Below are positions 1 through 10,645 of a stretch of DNA of 64,000 bases, piece after piece. Source of the DNA: Mastigias papua (lineage: Eukaryota > Cnidaria > Scyphozoa > Rhizostomeae > Mastigiidae); the NCBI GenBank assembly GCA_964019165.1, contig OZ025269.1:21246516-21310515 (forward strand), read 5' to 3'. The notes beneath the pieces were generated by a model, which worked only from the letters and a program-made list of their open reading frames with translations, had not been told where the DNA came from and ran no database searches. Within the stretch, counting starts at the first letter, position 1. The number at the start of each line of letters is the position of its first letter. A program made the position numbers and the translations under genes.

Positions 1-800
1 ATCAATCGAAGTACCTCACGCAGTTACTTGAGAAATTTGGAATGAAGGACTGTAAACCTGTTGCAACTCCACAAGATCAAAACGTAAAACTGCTGCCAAA
101 CGAAGAAGAGGCAGATGATAAAGCAAAGTACCAAGCATTTATAGGTAGCATAACATATACCGTCACAGGTACAAGGCCTGATCTCGCACAAACACTGGGA
201 TCATTGAGCCAATTTTGTTCGAATCCTGGAAAGGAGCACTGGGTTGCCTCAAAGAGAATCTTGCGATACATAAAAGGATCTCTTAACTATGGCATAGTGT
301 ATGATGGATCAAAGCGAAATGATGTCACTCTTATTGGCTACACCAATGCAGATTGGGAAACCAATCCTAAAGGCAGAAAGTCACAGTCCGGCTATGCATT
401 TGTCTTATGTGGAGGCATTGTGAGTTGGATGAGCAAGAAGCAATCTACCGTAGCTCTTTCCTCCACAGAAGCGGATTACGTTGCAGCTAGTCTTTGTACG
501 CAAGAAGCAATTTGGTTGAGAACCCTACTTCGGAATTTAAATTTTTAGCAAAAAGGAGCCACTGTAATTAAAGAAGACAACCAAGGAACTATTGCATTGT
601 CGAAAAATGCAAGGTACCATGCCAGAACCAAGCACATTGACATACGTCATCACTTTCTTCGTGACAAAGTTGAAAAAACTGAAATTGTGCTTAGTTATTG
701 CCCAACAGAGGAAATGGCTGCAGACACCTTGACAAAACCGCTAGGTAAAATACGATTTTAGAAACTCAGACAGCTCATGGGAATGGCTTATGGCACTTAA
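1..800 (+). pseudogene. Ty1/copia pol 3' end: RT tail and RNase H, broken
   Basis: The reading frame is already open at base 3 (QSKYLTQLLEKFGM, the usual end of a copia reverse transcriptase) and continues through the RNase H domain. The family motifs are visible: RPDLAQTLGSLSQF, HWVASKRILRYIKGS, GYTNADW, KQSTVALSSTEADY, DNQGTIALSKN, HARTKHIDIRHHF, ADTLTKPLGKIRF. The frame ends near base 800 (RQLMGMAYGT). Two in-frame TAG stops (546-548, 759-761) interrupt it, and GYTNADW has Asn where the family usually has the first Asp of the DADW catalytic motif, so the enzyme is dead. Integrase, protease and gag would lie to the left, outside the window. RNase H removes the RNA strand during reverse transcription of the element. 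The family assignment is secure; the stops are seen directly. Confidence 0.9.
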
Positions 801-823
801 AGACATCTTATTGTTGCTTTATA

Positions 824-1573
824 CAGTCAAATTCGCGTAAATCGGATCGCTTCGGACCAAGCAAAATAGTTCGACTTATGCAAAGTCCGACTTACACGTA
901 AATCGGATATTTTCTGACTTACACGTAGTCGGGTATTTTCCAATGTAGCAGAGGATATAAAGAGTAAAAAGCTAGAGATTTTAATGACAGCTTCCACTTC
1001 AAAAAGAACGATAATATTGTTGCTTGGTTCAAACGTTTTCTCATTTCCCTAATTAGCAGTGTTTCTATCCTGGTTGCCAGAACCATTATTTCTTCTGCAC
1101 AGTCAGAGCTACCAGATGCCAAGACTTGCATTATTTTTTCTTCTGCTTTAATCACATTCACATCAGAAAGTGTTTTGGTTGAAATTATGAATTTCGATGC
1201 GAAATCTTTCTTCTTTACGTCAGATTGTTCTTCAATATATTTCAAAATCTCAAGCTTTCTTCGTACTTTCTTGCTCTTAATTTTCGCTTCTCCATCTTCT
1301 ACCCCTCTACTCCAGTTGATATTGGAATTGGGAGACATAACATGTATCGTTCTGCATATTTCTCCTGTTTTATTGACATCAAAATCAAAATCCGACTTAC
1401 ACGATACGATATAAGATACAACTGCTCCGACTTACGCAAATATCCGACTTATAAAGTCCGACTTACGCATAGAAAAAGTATAGGATTTGTAGCAAGCGGA
1501 CCGGGACCGCTCAAATTTATCCGACTTGTAAAAATTCCAACTTATGCGATTCCGACTTATGCGAATTTGACAG
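824..1573 (-). mobile_element. Non-autonomous pogo/Tigger-like DNA transposon
   Basis: A 750-bp element with terminal inverted repeats: the left end reads CAGTCAAATTCGCGTAAATC and the right end, reverse complemented, CTGTCAAATTCGCATAAGTC. It is flanked by TA on both sides (822-823 and 1574-1575), the target duplication of the Tc1/mariner/pogo superfamily. Subterminal regions carry many copies of the short motif TCCGACTTA/TAAGTCGGA. The minus strand holds a deleted transposase gene (separate entry). It sits between the copia pol gene and that element's 3' LTR, so it inserted into the copia element. Confidence 0.85.
919..1338 (-). pseudogene. Tigger/pogo transposase remnant: N-terminal HTH joined to C-terminal tail
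   Basis: The minus-strand frame of about 139 codons carries KVRRKLEILKYIEEQSDVKK, then DFASKFIISTKTLSDV, then KAEEKIMQVL. This is the CENP-B-type N-terminal helix-turn-helix that binds the terminal repeats in Tigger/pogo transposases. The DDE catalytic core (normally some 250 residues) is missing. The frame then carries RIETLLIREMRKRLNQATILSFFLK, which resembles the extreme C-terminus of Tigger proteins. NQATILSFF matches the QxxIxxFF PCNA-binding pattern known from pogo transposase. The first codon is not certain. No transposition activity is possible without the core; an internal deletion derivative is the simplest explanation. Confidence 0.7.
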
Positions 1574-1575
1574 TA

Positions 1576-1793
1576 TATATAAATATAACCTTAATGTTTT
1601 GTTCTTCGATGTTTTTCGAGTGGGAGTATTAGAATAATGAACCTTAGCGAAAAACAGAAGAACCCGCTGAGTTCTGTCAGCAAGAAGAGACTACTTTGAC
1701 TGATATATATATTGTTTTGTTAGTTCAGTTTTGCTAGTTAGTCGATCGCTTATCCGCTACTATGATGTGTTTTCACAACTCATAATTCGAACA
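1576..1793 (+). mobile_element. Copia polypurine tract and probable 3' LTR remnant
   Basis: Immediately right of the Tigger element the copia 3' end resumes. A purine-rich GAGTGGGAG (1618-1626) lies where copia elements have the polypurine tract, followed by TATTAGAATA, which resembles the common copia LTR start TGTTGGAATA with the TG mutated. A plausible LTR end is ...TTCGAACA near 1793. The matching 5' LTR is outside the window, so the right boundary cannot be confirmed. Confidence 0.45.
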
Positions 1794-2040
1794 ATCCTCG
1801 TACAAACAAGAGCAAAATGAAGTATACTCAAAAGTGTAAGCAAGTCAATAATGAAACTGCCAAGCTAAGTCTCGCTTTGAAATCGGCCAACGAGGTGATG
1901 GGATATAAAACGCTACAATCACTGCTTTTGGCAAAAGTGTAAAGAAAATGCCGATTGGCTCGAGGAATACTCACAAACGCTCATATAACATATTGTGGCA
2001 GAGAACATATCAGGATTTCTCCCTTACAAAACTCACTCAA
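1794..2040. other. Unassigned spacer
   Basis: Short AT-rich interval between the copia LTR and the LINE remnant. Nothing recognisable was seen in it. Confidence 0.4.
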
Positions 2041-2044
2041 GTGT

Positions 2045-3745
2045 TAGAAATAGGGGAAATTTGAGAATGGCACGCAGGAAGATGCAGAGAGAGGCGAGGA
2101 GATGTACCCAGAGTTACTGGCTAGACCTGTGTGATGAAATACAAAGAGCGGCTGATATGGACTATACTCGGAGAACGCATGAAGGAAGTAAACGCTGTGT
2201 TAGTCCGGTAAAAGAGGAGAGGAGTAGTCCCACTGAAGGATTTCCATGGAAATATTTTAAGAGGCAAGGAAGAAAACCTGGAACGTTGGGTCGAACACTG
2301 TGGTATTATATATACGAGAGCATCTGAGATCAACAAAGTCGTATTTGAGGCACTACCACAGTTTGATATCATGGAGGATTTGAGCGTTGATCCTGCACCT
2401 GAGGAACTGCAGCATGCAATAAATTCTGCTCCACAAAATAAGGCACCGGAAAGGACAGCATACCGGCCAAAATTTATAAATGTGCTGACCAAGAGCTTCT
2501 CACAAAATTCATCAAGTTTTACTTCTCTGCTGGCAAGAAGAGGACGTCCTACAAGATTTGAAAAATGGACGATTCATAGAACTATGTAAGAACTAGTGTG
2601 AAAGAAGTGTCTGTGATAAATACAGAGGCATCTCCTTATTAAACATTATCGGTAGAATATTTTATCGTATTCTACTTCAAAAATTACAGCGCTTAGAATA
2701 AAGCATCTATCCTGAAAGTCAATGTGGTTTTCGACAGGGCACTGTATTACAGATATGGTGTTTTCAGTTAGAGAGCTCCAAGAGAACTGCGGGGAAAACT
2801 TATCTCATCACACATGCCATTTATTGATCTCACTAAGAACTTTGACTCTGTCAGTAGATAGGAGTTATAAGTTGTTCTCGGGAAACTTTGCTGTCTGCAA
2901 ATACTCTTAAACCTAAACCACTCTCTGCACAGATATGATGGCAACAGTTGTTTATGAAACCAAGAATCCAACGCATTTGCAATCAATAATGGAGTAAATC
3001 AAGGGTGCGTTCTTGCTCCTGTTTTATTCTACATCTATTTTTCCTAAATAATAAGGCATGCACTCCAAGAAAACAATGAAGGCATATCTAAAAACTAGAT
3101 ATCATGGTATATTGTTTAACATCTCCAGATTCTGATCAAAGACCTAACTGACAGAGTCAACCGCGCGTGAACTTCTCTTTGCCAATGATGCAGCGCTACT
3201 TGCCTGTAGTGGAGAATCTCTGCAAAGGCTTTCGGACAGATTTCTCGCTTGCTACACTGCTCAGAGACATGGACTACGTACGCAAGACAAAGCTGAAGAT
3301 TAAATAACCTTCATATGAGGTGTTTAAGGAAGATTTTAAACGTTAGATGGCAAGAAAAGATACCAGATACAGAGAAACTTCAACGATTAGGGTCAAAGTA
3401 CGTGGAAACAATAATAATGCAAAAGCGGTTGAGATGGCGTGGGCACATGAAAAGAATGGATGATAGCTGCCTCCCCAAAACGGTTCTTTATAGTGAAACT
3501 AGAGATGGCTCAAGGAAGCAAGGGCATCCACTTGTGAGATACTCTATTAATTGTAAGCGTGACATGAAATTGCGGGACATGAATGCAGAGAGCTGGGAGG
3601 AGTGCGTAATACAATGTTCACTCTGGAAGGAAAAGTTGACCAGGGGAGCGCAGAGATGTGAACAAGCTCTTGTGCAAAGAATGGAGGTGAAGAGGTAAAA
3701 GAGAAAATAGCTTTGAATGAGTCTGGATGCAAATCATGATGATGC
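2045..3745 (+). pseudogene. LINE reverse transcriptase remnant, heavily frameshifted
   Basis: Translating through several frames gives a recognisable non-LTR reverse transcriptase. In order: SYWLDLCDEIQRAADMDYTR (pre-RT linker, 2118-2180), VDPAPEELQHAINSAPQNKA (2388-2450), YRGISLLNIIGRIFYRILL (about 2620-2680), YPESQCGFRQG (2710-2740), FIDLTKNFDSVSR (about 2820-2860), GVNQGCVLAPVLFYIYFS (about 2994-3050), and LFANDAALLA near 3180, where the YADD-type catalytic box has become FAND. The C-terminal part is one open stretch (3315-3698) with LNVRWQEKIPDTEKLQRLG, LRWRGHMKRMDDSCLPK and AESWEECVIQCSLWKEK, typical of RTE-related LINEs. The endonuclease is absent (5' truncation). An ATGATGATG tail near 3737-3745 fits the simple-repeat 3' ends of this group. 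Clade assignment is tentative; being a dead LINE is secure. Confidence 0.8.
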
Positions 3746-4346
3746 ATTTATATAAGAACAATGCGACAAACGCTGCCGTTCTAGGTTTGGTTTATATAGC
3801 CATATGCAGACTCATTTGAATTAGAACAGTTAGCGTGTATACAATAATCTTTAGGATTAAAAGGTTGCCTACTATTGTTATTATCGTCGTTGAGCACCAA
3901 AAAGTCAATCGATTTGCCTTCTTTATTTGCTATTTCACCTACGTAGTTATTATCACAAGTTGTGTTCGTATTATTGCTGATCTGCTTTATCATGTTTTTT
4001 TATCGGTTGGTATCACTACTTGCATTGTTCGTTATGTGTTCGTTTTTTGACGGTGAGTTAAAAATCAAATCGTTAGGCCGGCATGCTTGGCGATGGAAAT
4101 AAAAGTTAACATCAACAGAACAAGAAGACCCAGTCACTAGAAACGCCCAAGATCTATGTAATTCTTCATTCTTCTCTACAATCAGCTACATCACTGCATG
4201 ATCATGATCATGATCATCATGATCATAATATCATATTTAACTACGAAACGAAAATATTTTATGAGTTTGCATCTAATAGTACATAAAAAGAGACTAGAAA
4301 GCATGGATTTACTGGGCATCCTAGGGATCGTGCTTCGGGAAGGATG
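3746..4346. other. Non-coding spacer with ATGATC microsatellite
   Basis: No coding or structured feature was recognised apart from a short (ATGATC)n/(ATCATG)n tract at about 4198-4232. Confidence 0.4.
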
Positions 4347-4573
4347 CTAATTTTGTAGGAATTCCTTCAGTTTCCTTTTGAACATAGTAATTGTTGGACT
4401 TGTTCTAATTTCCAATGGGATATTATTCCAAGTCTTTACTCCAGAGTAAAAGAAATTATTTTTTGAGAACTTTAGATTCAACCTTGGGATGTCCGGATCT
4501 AACCGATTACATGTCGAGTAGTTCGATAACTGGGATCTGCTAATAAGTCTTCCGCTTAGGCTGTCCGGACTGA
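4347..4573 (-). pseudogene. LINE reverse transcriptase, extreme C-terminus
   Basis: A single open minus-strand frame without an ATG encodes SPDSLSGRLISRSQLS, then NLKFSKNNFFYSGVKTWNNI and PLEIRTSPTITMFKRKLKEF, ending LQN and stop at 4347-4349. The pattern FxYSGxKxWNxIPxEIRxSxxxxxFKxxLKxxL is the conserved C-terminal tail of CR1/L2/Jockey-type LINE proteins. Homology stops abruptly near 4573 at the edge of a dispersed repeat. It is a 5'-truncated copy, which is normal for LINE retrotransposition. Confidence 0.8.
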
Positions 4574-4574
4574 A

Positions 4575-4712
4575 ACTCTAGTGTCAATCAGGTTCTTATA
4601 GCCCACCAGTGTTGCCGCCAGATTTCAGCAATAGTGTCAATTATTTTTTCAAAATCCACTAGTGCTCCTGCCAGAATTGAGCGCTAGTGGAACTTCATCA
4701 TTATCATTATTA
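4575..4712 (+). repeat. Dispersed dimeric repeat, copy 1
   Basis: Contains two tandem related halves of about 55 bp: CTAGTGTCAATCAGGTTC... CCACCAGTGTTGCCGCCAGA and TAGTGTCAATTATTTT... CCACTAGTGCTCCTGCCAGA, ending in GCTAGTGGAACTTCATCAT. The reverse complement of 7035-7175 has the same order of motifs, so this is a dispersed family rather than a chance similarity. Function unknown. Confidence 0.6.
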
Positions 4713-4715
4713 TCA

Positions 4716-6050
4716 TTAACAATTCTTTATATACGAAATCCCTTCAGCTAAATTACAATTCAAACTCGATATAGCAATATATACATAATGATGGAAAAAT
4801 AAAGAATATATACATATTAATTGTGGATGCTCTTCTTCCAGGGAATCGTGTTTTCAAAAAATAATAAAGAAAGGAGTTGTCAAGTTCTACAAAAAGTTTG
4901 TTTTTAGAGAACAGAAAACAAAGCATTCTGCCTCCCCCCCCCACATTGGAGCAATTTGGTGTCCTGTAACACAAATGAAAATGGCGTGACTTTGACCCAG
5001 ATGGTGTGGAACCAATCTTGAGCGAAAAAGAATCCGATATCGTGTAAATCAGGCCTTAGTAACAAACAAGCACCCTCTATTTATTGCTTTAAGTAGACTT
5101 TGAAAGTGATCACGTATATTATCCTGGAACAAATTTTCCATCCTCAAACATCCTTGGTTACTTTTGGTGAGAAAGTAAGGAAACCGCTAGTTTGCTCCAG
5201 AAATTTACAGAGCAAAATTGGAATTTTTGAGTGGTGAATAAACAACTCACTTTTCAAGAGACTAATCATTCTTTTAGCATACCGAAAGCGTTTTTCGTCC
5301 GACACTCGTGGGACACTCGTCACGTGTACCCGCATCTGGCTATATATTTCGGGTCATCTTTCGGTCTTTTTCCGACGTTTCATACTCTGATGAGTGTCAG
5401 AAGAAAAGTACGCTACAAGAATGTTAGGCCTACCGCTTTGTCGTGCTATATAAGAATAATCTTCTCACATTGTTATCTTGAGTTATTTATTAGCCCTTTC
5501 TAATAAACCTCTCTCTCCATTGAGCATCTTGGACGATTTTGCCTTTTGGACGATCATGAATTTAAGAGCTTTAAGGTATCTTATTATAAGCCAAAATTTT
5601 TCCTATTGTTGCACAAATGGCAATAAAATTTCTTAAGCAATTAAGAATCAGGGAGCTGGTCCCATTTATTTGCTGCCAAAATCCGCATAGATTGTTTGTT
5701 ATCCATGTGTCAGAGTGTTTTGTTGAGTATGCTTTATGCTTATGCATTTTGATATTATACTTTAACATTTATAAACTTCTTTCCTACCTTCCTTGTGTGT
5801 TTGGTCTTAAGTTATAGCCAAAATTAAATGAAAAATTCAGCGCTTCAATGTTTTACTTGTGTCTGAACCATATTTCTGGCACTAGATGTGTTGTAAAAAT
5901 TAAGGAACTATCAAGTAACTTGAGCTCTACAACTTTGCCATTTAAAATAAAAAATTAGGGACTTTGGAATTAGGCATTTAGCTAGGTTCCTTATAAAATG
6001 AAAAACGTTTAGAGTAGAAAAAGTTGGTGATCAAAATCCTGTGATTTCAA
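4716..6050. other. Non-coding spacer; possible LTR-like promoter at 5320-5525
   Basis: No protein similarity. At 5420-5525 a stretch has an LTR-like order of signals: TGTTAGGCC, CTATATAAG (TATA-like), AATAAA and a T/C-rich end. It has no partner copy in the window and no target duplication was found, so it is only a weak suggestion. Confidence 0.25.
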
Positions 6051-6740
6051 AAGGACGTATATGAGACCACTAGTAAACAACCAGAACGAATCGGAAAGCA
6101 CTGTAGGAAAAGTATTGTGAAGTCAGCAGACAAAGAAACAGAGTTGAAAACTGAAAACAAGCACTAGGTGAAAAGTGCCTGTATTTAGCACAATGCCATA
6201 GAACCAGTGGACTGTTGGGAATTGATAGGCGTACTATCTCTTTCTATGAACAGATTCTCATGAATGAGTAAATCTTATGAATTATCTATCTTGATAATTA
6301 TGCTAAAATGATCAATAGATGCAATATGACATGTTTGCTTTTCATTTCTTTGTAACCAATTCATTAAACAAAAGCATCAGCTTGCAGTCAGACATCATTC
6401 AGTTGAAAGGGCAGTAGCAGTGTGTCACCACCAGATCAGAAGATATCTTGTGGGCCTTCTGACATAGATGCTTCGATGTGTAAGTTCTCTTTTATATTTC
6501 TTCTTCCAATATTTAGTTATGGTTCTGTATAGTCCACTTTGAACTAAGTGAAGGTAATGTAGATGTAGGTCTAAATGCGTAGTTTTACAAGAAACTAAGA
6601 GTTCAATATGTTTATTTTAACTGAAGCTGAAAGATTTGTCCAGTTAAGAATGATCTTGAATACTATGAAGTTTGTGAATTCTTCTTCAATTAAAATGGAT
6701 GCTTGGGGCACAGAAGGTTTTATTCAGATTTTCAAATTAG
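6050..6740 (+). repeat. Segmental duplication copy A, with exon-like segment and GTAAGT
   Basis: Collinear similarity to 28310-29600 over hundreds of bases. Shared blocks include GTAGGAAAAGTATTGTGAAG, ATGCCATAGAA, TCAATAGATGCAAT, CAGACATCATTCAGTTGAAA, GTGTCACCACCAG and ATAGATGCTTCGAT. The last block runs into a consensus splice donor GTAAGT at 6480. A shorter part (6422-6500) also matches copy C at 56790-56870. In this copy the possible start codon of copy C (ATGGATGC) reads ATAGATGC. This may be a relic of a duplicated promoter/first exon. Confidence 0.65.
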
Positions 6741-7034
6741 AAATGTTCATCAGAGAACCAGGGGTAGACGCAGACTAGTGCTGTTGTAGCTTGAGCACGA
6801 GTCAGATTTTTTGGGTTTCTCCCAGGTAGCTTTCTAGTCAGTTAGGTTAGTGTGAGCTTTTCTGATCTTGTCACAAAGTGATACAATACTTTTTGTCAGC
6901 AAGGCGGAATGAACTTCACATTCCTCATGAAGCTATGCTCAATCGTTTCCTAAGCATTAGTAAGGACTACTGGGTCCTTAAAATACCTTGATTTTAAAGA
7001 TCAACACCCATCAACTTGTTTGAAAAAATGCCTG

Positions 7035-7175
7035 ACTCTAGTGCTGCAACCTGGTAGCAACTCTGGTGGGGTTTAAAAACGTGATTGACACTAGTACTCA
7101 CTTTTGGCGGGAGCGCTAGCGGATTTGTGAATAGTTGGCAGCATCCAATGATGATGAAGTTCCACTAGTGCTCGA
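7035..7175 (-). repeat. Dispersed dimeric repeat, copy 2 (inverted)
   Basis: The reverse complement carries CACTAGTGGAACTTCATCAT, CGCTAGCGCTCCCGCCA, ACTAGTGTCAATCACG and CCCCACCAGAGTTGC in the order expected from the 4575-4712 copy. Similar but looser motifs occur near 6770 and 45760. Confidence 0.55.
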
Positions 7176-7179
7176 ATCC

Positions 7180-9058
7180 GAAGGGATTTTCTTTCAAACT
7201 CCAGCAAGAGGAATGCGACAGTGGTTCCGCTCTGACCACTTCCGTTCATCTCCAAGTTGACACGTAATAGTCTGGGCTATCGGTGCAAGCGCCGTACTCT
7301 TACAGTGCTTATGACCCCAAATTTTTTATTGCTGATATCGGTGTAAAAATATCCACTTATTTTCATGGTGAGATCAGTTTTTTGAATTTTGGCTCTACTA
7401 GCAGGAAAAGGTGAAATTGTAATGCTAGCATCAAAGAACAGTTTAGATGGAGATGAAGTAGAGAGGTTCGATATTCAGAACGTTGTAGTTCTACTGTATC
7501 AAAGAGAGAACACAGGGAGGGAGGCAGTATTCAAACAGAAGCTAAACAAAACAGTATAATGAACCAGTAAACTAGTATCATTTACATAATAGGTTGGGAC
7601 TGTCGTACATTTTTGATCGTCATCACTACCAATTGCTCAGTTTCTGTTTCAAACCAGTTGTCGCATTGTGTAACTTTTGCAGCTTACCCCATGTTTTTTA
7701 TAAGAAACCAGTTTATAAGAAACCTAGTAATAGACAACCGTTAAACTTAAGAAACTTTTAGAACTACAAGGGAAGAGTTGCGAAACTTTAGAAATTTATG
7801 TGACACCTTTCTGAGTTACGGACACATTCTTCCTCCACTAATTTATTAGTGTCCATCACAGTGTGTTTTATGTGCTTAGAAGACAATAAGCTTTTATGGA
7901 CATTATAAAAGACAATGTTTTCTACGTTTTATTGTCGTGTTAATTACAGTTTTTGGTTTCCCTAAACCAAGAAAACATTAAAAAACTTTTCAGAAAATTT
8001 TAGACCCAAATTGTGGCCCAAAATTAGCAAATTTGTACAACTACTGGAGCCAGGTTTCCTATGAAAAGCACGTAAATGCGACAGAAGCTATAATTACTTA
8101 TTTGGTATAAGTTCACAATAAATACAATGGAACAAATGACTTTGACTTAGAAATTAGGTGGGTTATGCTGTCTGTTAAAGATCGACTCACAAAAAAGTCT
8201 TACTTGCTGTAACACTGTATAAGTTGGCATCAAATTGTCAATGTACTACTCCTGTATGTATCATACAAAAAGTATATTTGCAAGTAGGCCCTCTAACTGA
8301 TGGTATCATTATATCAAATAAAGCGCGTCTTTGAGAATGATCGCATCCTGTTGGAAATTATTTCTGATATCCCCAAATCTGTAACATAGCACTAGCTGTT
8401 GAAATGTTCCCAACATAAAGTAAAGATCTCTTGCTTCGCCAGAAATTTGACCAGTGTACCCGAATGAACTTGGTATACAGAGGCTGGGTTTATCGGAGAA
8501 GTTTTTATTTATAGGCACCTCGTTGTTATACCTTGACTCTGTAAATGATGTACAGTTTAGGCTTCCAACAACTTATACAGCTGGTCACTAAGCTTCGTAT
8601 CTTTCTCAAAGCATAGTTAACTATGCTCGAAGGTAGAGAAGGGCAATCTTCTTTGACGCCATACCTACCTCGCGTGGATGTTTCACGGCAGTTACGTCAC
8701 AAAGACACAGGACGCGTTGAAATTGTCGGAAAAATCCGCTACCAAAACTGAGAGAAAAACCCCGATTTTCTCAAATATTATTCACGTGTAGAAGCTACAT
8801 GTATGATTTTCTACTAAAGTAAGTATGCGTCTTTATTTTTCCGAAATAAAAATTTCGCTTCATTAGCACTTTACCTTCAAGGAAATACTTCAACAAAATT
8901 CCTTGATAGTGTGTTTGCAAAAGGAAGAATCACTTGAGAGACAAAGCTCTAAAGAGCACCAAGTGAAAGAGAACTTGGAAAGTAGCAGGAAAGCTTCAGT
9001 TTGGATAAAGCAAATATCAATTTCACGTATTCCAAATTTGAAGACTCTACAGTATAAA
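7180..9058. other. Non-coding spacer
   Basis: No gene recognised. At 7694-7735 a T-rich TTTTTTATAAGAAACC... TTTATAAGAAACC resembles the ends of the MITE-like elements at 44963 and 49080, but no opposite end was found. A TTACGTCA (CRE-like) site lies at 8693, in a slightly GC-richer patch (8650-8720). Confidence 0.35.
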
Positions 9059-10065
9059 CAATTATTATTATTATTATTATCAATTTATTTAAAGTAGGCC
9101 TACATATACATACAATATAATATATGTATATACAATAGCTACAAAATAAGAGCTAATTCAAGCCTACTATCTAAGAAAGTAAAATTAAAATATGTAAAAG
9201 AACGTAATGAAATACAGAATAATTAGTTACAAATACATAAATTTACAGGTATCTACAATGTTTCCGATATTTACAATGCTTTCAACAACAAGTAGAAAAT
9301 TCTTTAAACAGTCAGCTCAAGAACCCAACCTGAGCCACGAAAGGTCTACATATTCTGCAGTTGCATTCCTCTCCTTTCCAGAGTTTGATTCTGCTTTTAA
9401 AGCTTGAGAGGGTATTTGACTGCTTTATGTCATTTGGAAGTGCCTGCCATAATCTACACCCACGAAATGATATCGTATCCAAGCCATTGCACGTAGTGCG
9501 AGCTTGTGGTAGTTGTAGATTATCGCAGCTTCTTAACCCATATGGACTGTGTTTTTCAACAAAGATCTCCTTCATGAAGCTAGGATTGAGCTCCCATTTT
9601 GTTTTATAGATCTCCGTCACCAGCAACTGCAAGTTTCTTATGTGGATTGGGACCGCATTGTCTCTAAGTAACATTGTATCAAAATCTGATGTCATATCTT
9701 TGTAGGTTATCCGCAATGCCCGTTCGTGAATACGATTAATTCTATTGTTCAGTGTTCTATCGTAGAACATCCGAATAAGAGGACAGTAGTTGAACTGGGA
9801 CAAAATAAATGCCTTCATAATTCGTTTCAGTTGATCAGTATCAAGAAAGTTAGAAATTCCTGAGAGTGCATGTAGCTTTTGACTGGCCTTTTTGCAAATT
9901 GACTTCACTTGCTGCTTAAAGCATAAGTTTTTTTCAAGAATCACTCCAAGCAACTTTTCTTCTGTACTCTCTTTTATCGCTAGATTTCCGATATTTAATG
10001 TCACACCATTACTCTTGTCCCCAAATACCATTAGATGGCATTTGTCCCCATTGTCAGGTCAGGTC
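9059..10065 (-). pseudogene. CR1-like LINE, 3' third with uninterrupted C-terminal frame
   Basis: The minus-strand frame 10031-9312 is open for 239 codons: LLGVILEKNLCFKQQVKSIC (end of RT palm/thumb), KLHALSGISNFLD, KRIMKAFILSQFNYCPLIR, NRINRIHERALRITYKDMTS, LLRDNAVPIHIRNLQLL, YGLRSCDNLQLPQ, ISFRGCRLWQALPNDIKQ and WKGEECNCRICRPF. These are conserved post-RT motifs of CR1-like LINEs, including the terminal CxCxxC. The 3' UTR runs to an (AAT)n tail, seen on the plus strand as (TTA)n at 9059-9080. The 5' truncation is near 10065. Because the frame is clean, it is younger than most LINE pieces here. Tail and C-terminus resemble the plus-strand copy at 31190-33240. Confidence 0.88.
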
Positions 10066-10645
10066 AGGTACAGGTTTTTATACATCATGCATGCCTTCAG
10101 TAAGGAACTCTAATTTGTTAACGGCATAATTTTCTAAAGTTATGAGTTATGGCCTAATACTAAACGAAGGACTGTTTACGTTCTGCAATACTTATGGCCT
10201 TAGACTAAATTACCTTCAGCAGTACTTTTCAATGGGTACTCTATGGGGCAAGCTAGTTGAGCAGGACCAGGGATAAATTTGTATATGTATGGAAGAATTT
10301 TGGGAACTTTTATAATATAAAATGTGCTAATAGATAATTTCTCCATCAGGAATTTCAATGATCTTTTGTGCTAATTCAAATTAGAGTATTTCATAAAATA
10401 GACAGCAAAGGGGCTCCCTGTGTACTTCGAACTTTGGGTATATGTGCAAAGATGTTTTGTCTTCAATTAGATATAAGGCTTTAAGTTAATGACCTCGCCC
10501 CCGCCAATTTTGACCACGCCCTCTTTTAGACACAAGCTGTACTCAGATTTTTTCCTGGGTCCGCCCCTCGAGAATTACATGTTTTACTTTTTCTAATGAT
10601 ATTTATATTGGTTATATAATCTGCCACTTCCGGGACAGACTATCT
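10066..10645. other. Non-coding spacer
   Basis: No coding feature. The reverse complement of 10549-10572 (GGGGCGGACCCAGGAAAAAA) looks like a hAT-type terminal repeat, but no partner end or 8-bp duplication was found. Confidence 0.3.

Noticed and set aside
5385..5420. CTGATGAGTGTC as a second hammerhead ribozyme site
   Set aside because: No stem II closing followed by GAAA, and no pairing strands for stem I; only the CTGATGA core is present.
7694..7990. Third copy of the T-rich TTTTTTATAAGAAA MITE
   Set aside because: Only one end is recognisable; the right end near 7960-7990 does not pair convincingly.
8650..8826. CRE-like site followed by ATGTATGATTTTCTACTAAA and GTAAGT as another first exon
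   Set aside because: The pieces are short and common in AT-rich DNA, GC is not clearly elevated at the ATG, and there is no duplicated copy to support it.
10549..10572. hAT terminus-like GGGGCGGACCCAGG
   Set aside because: No matching opposite end and no 8-bp duplication could be located.
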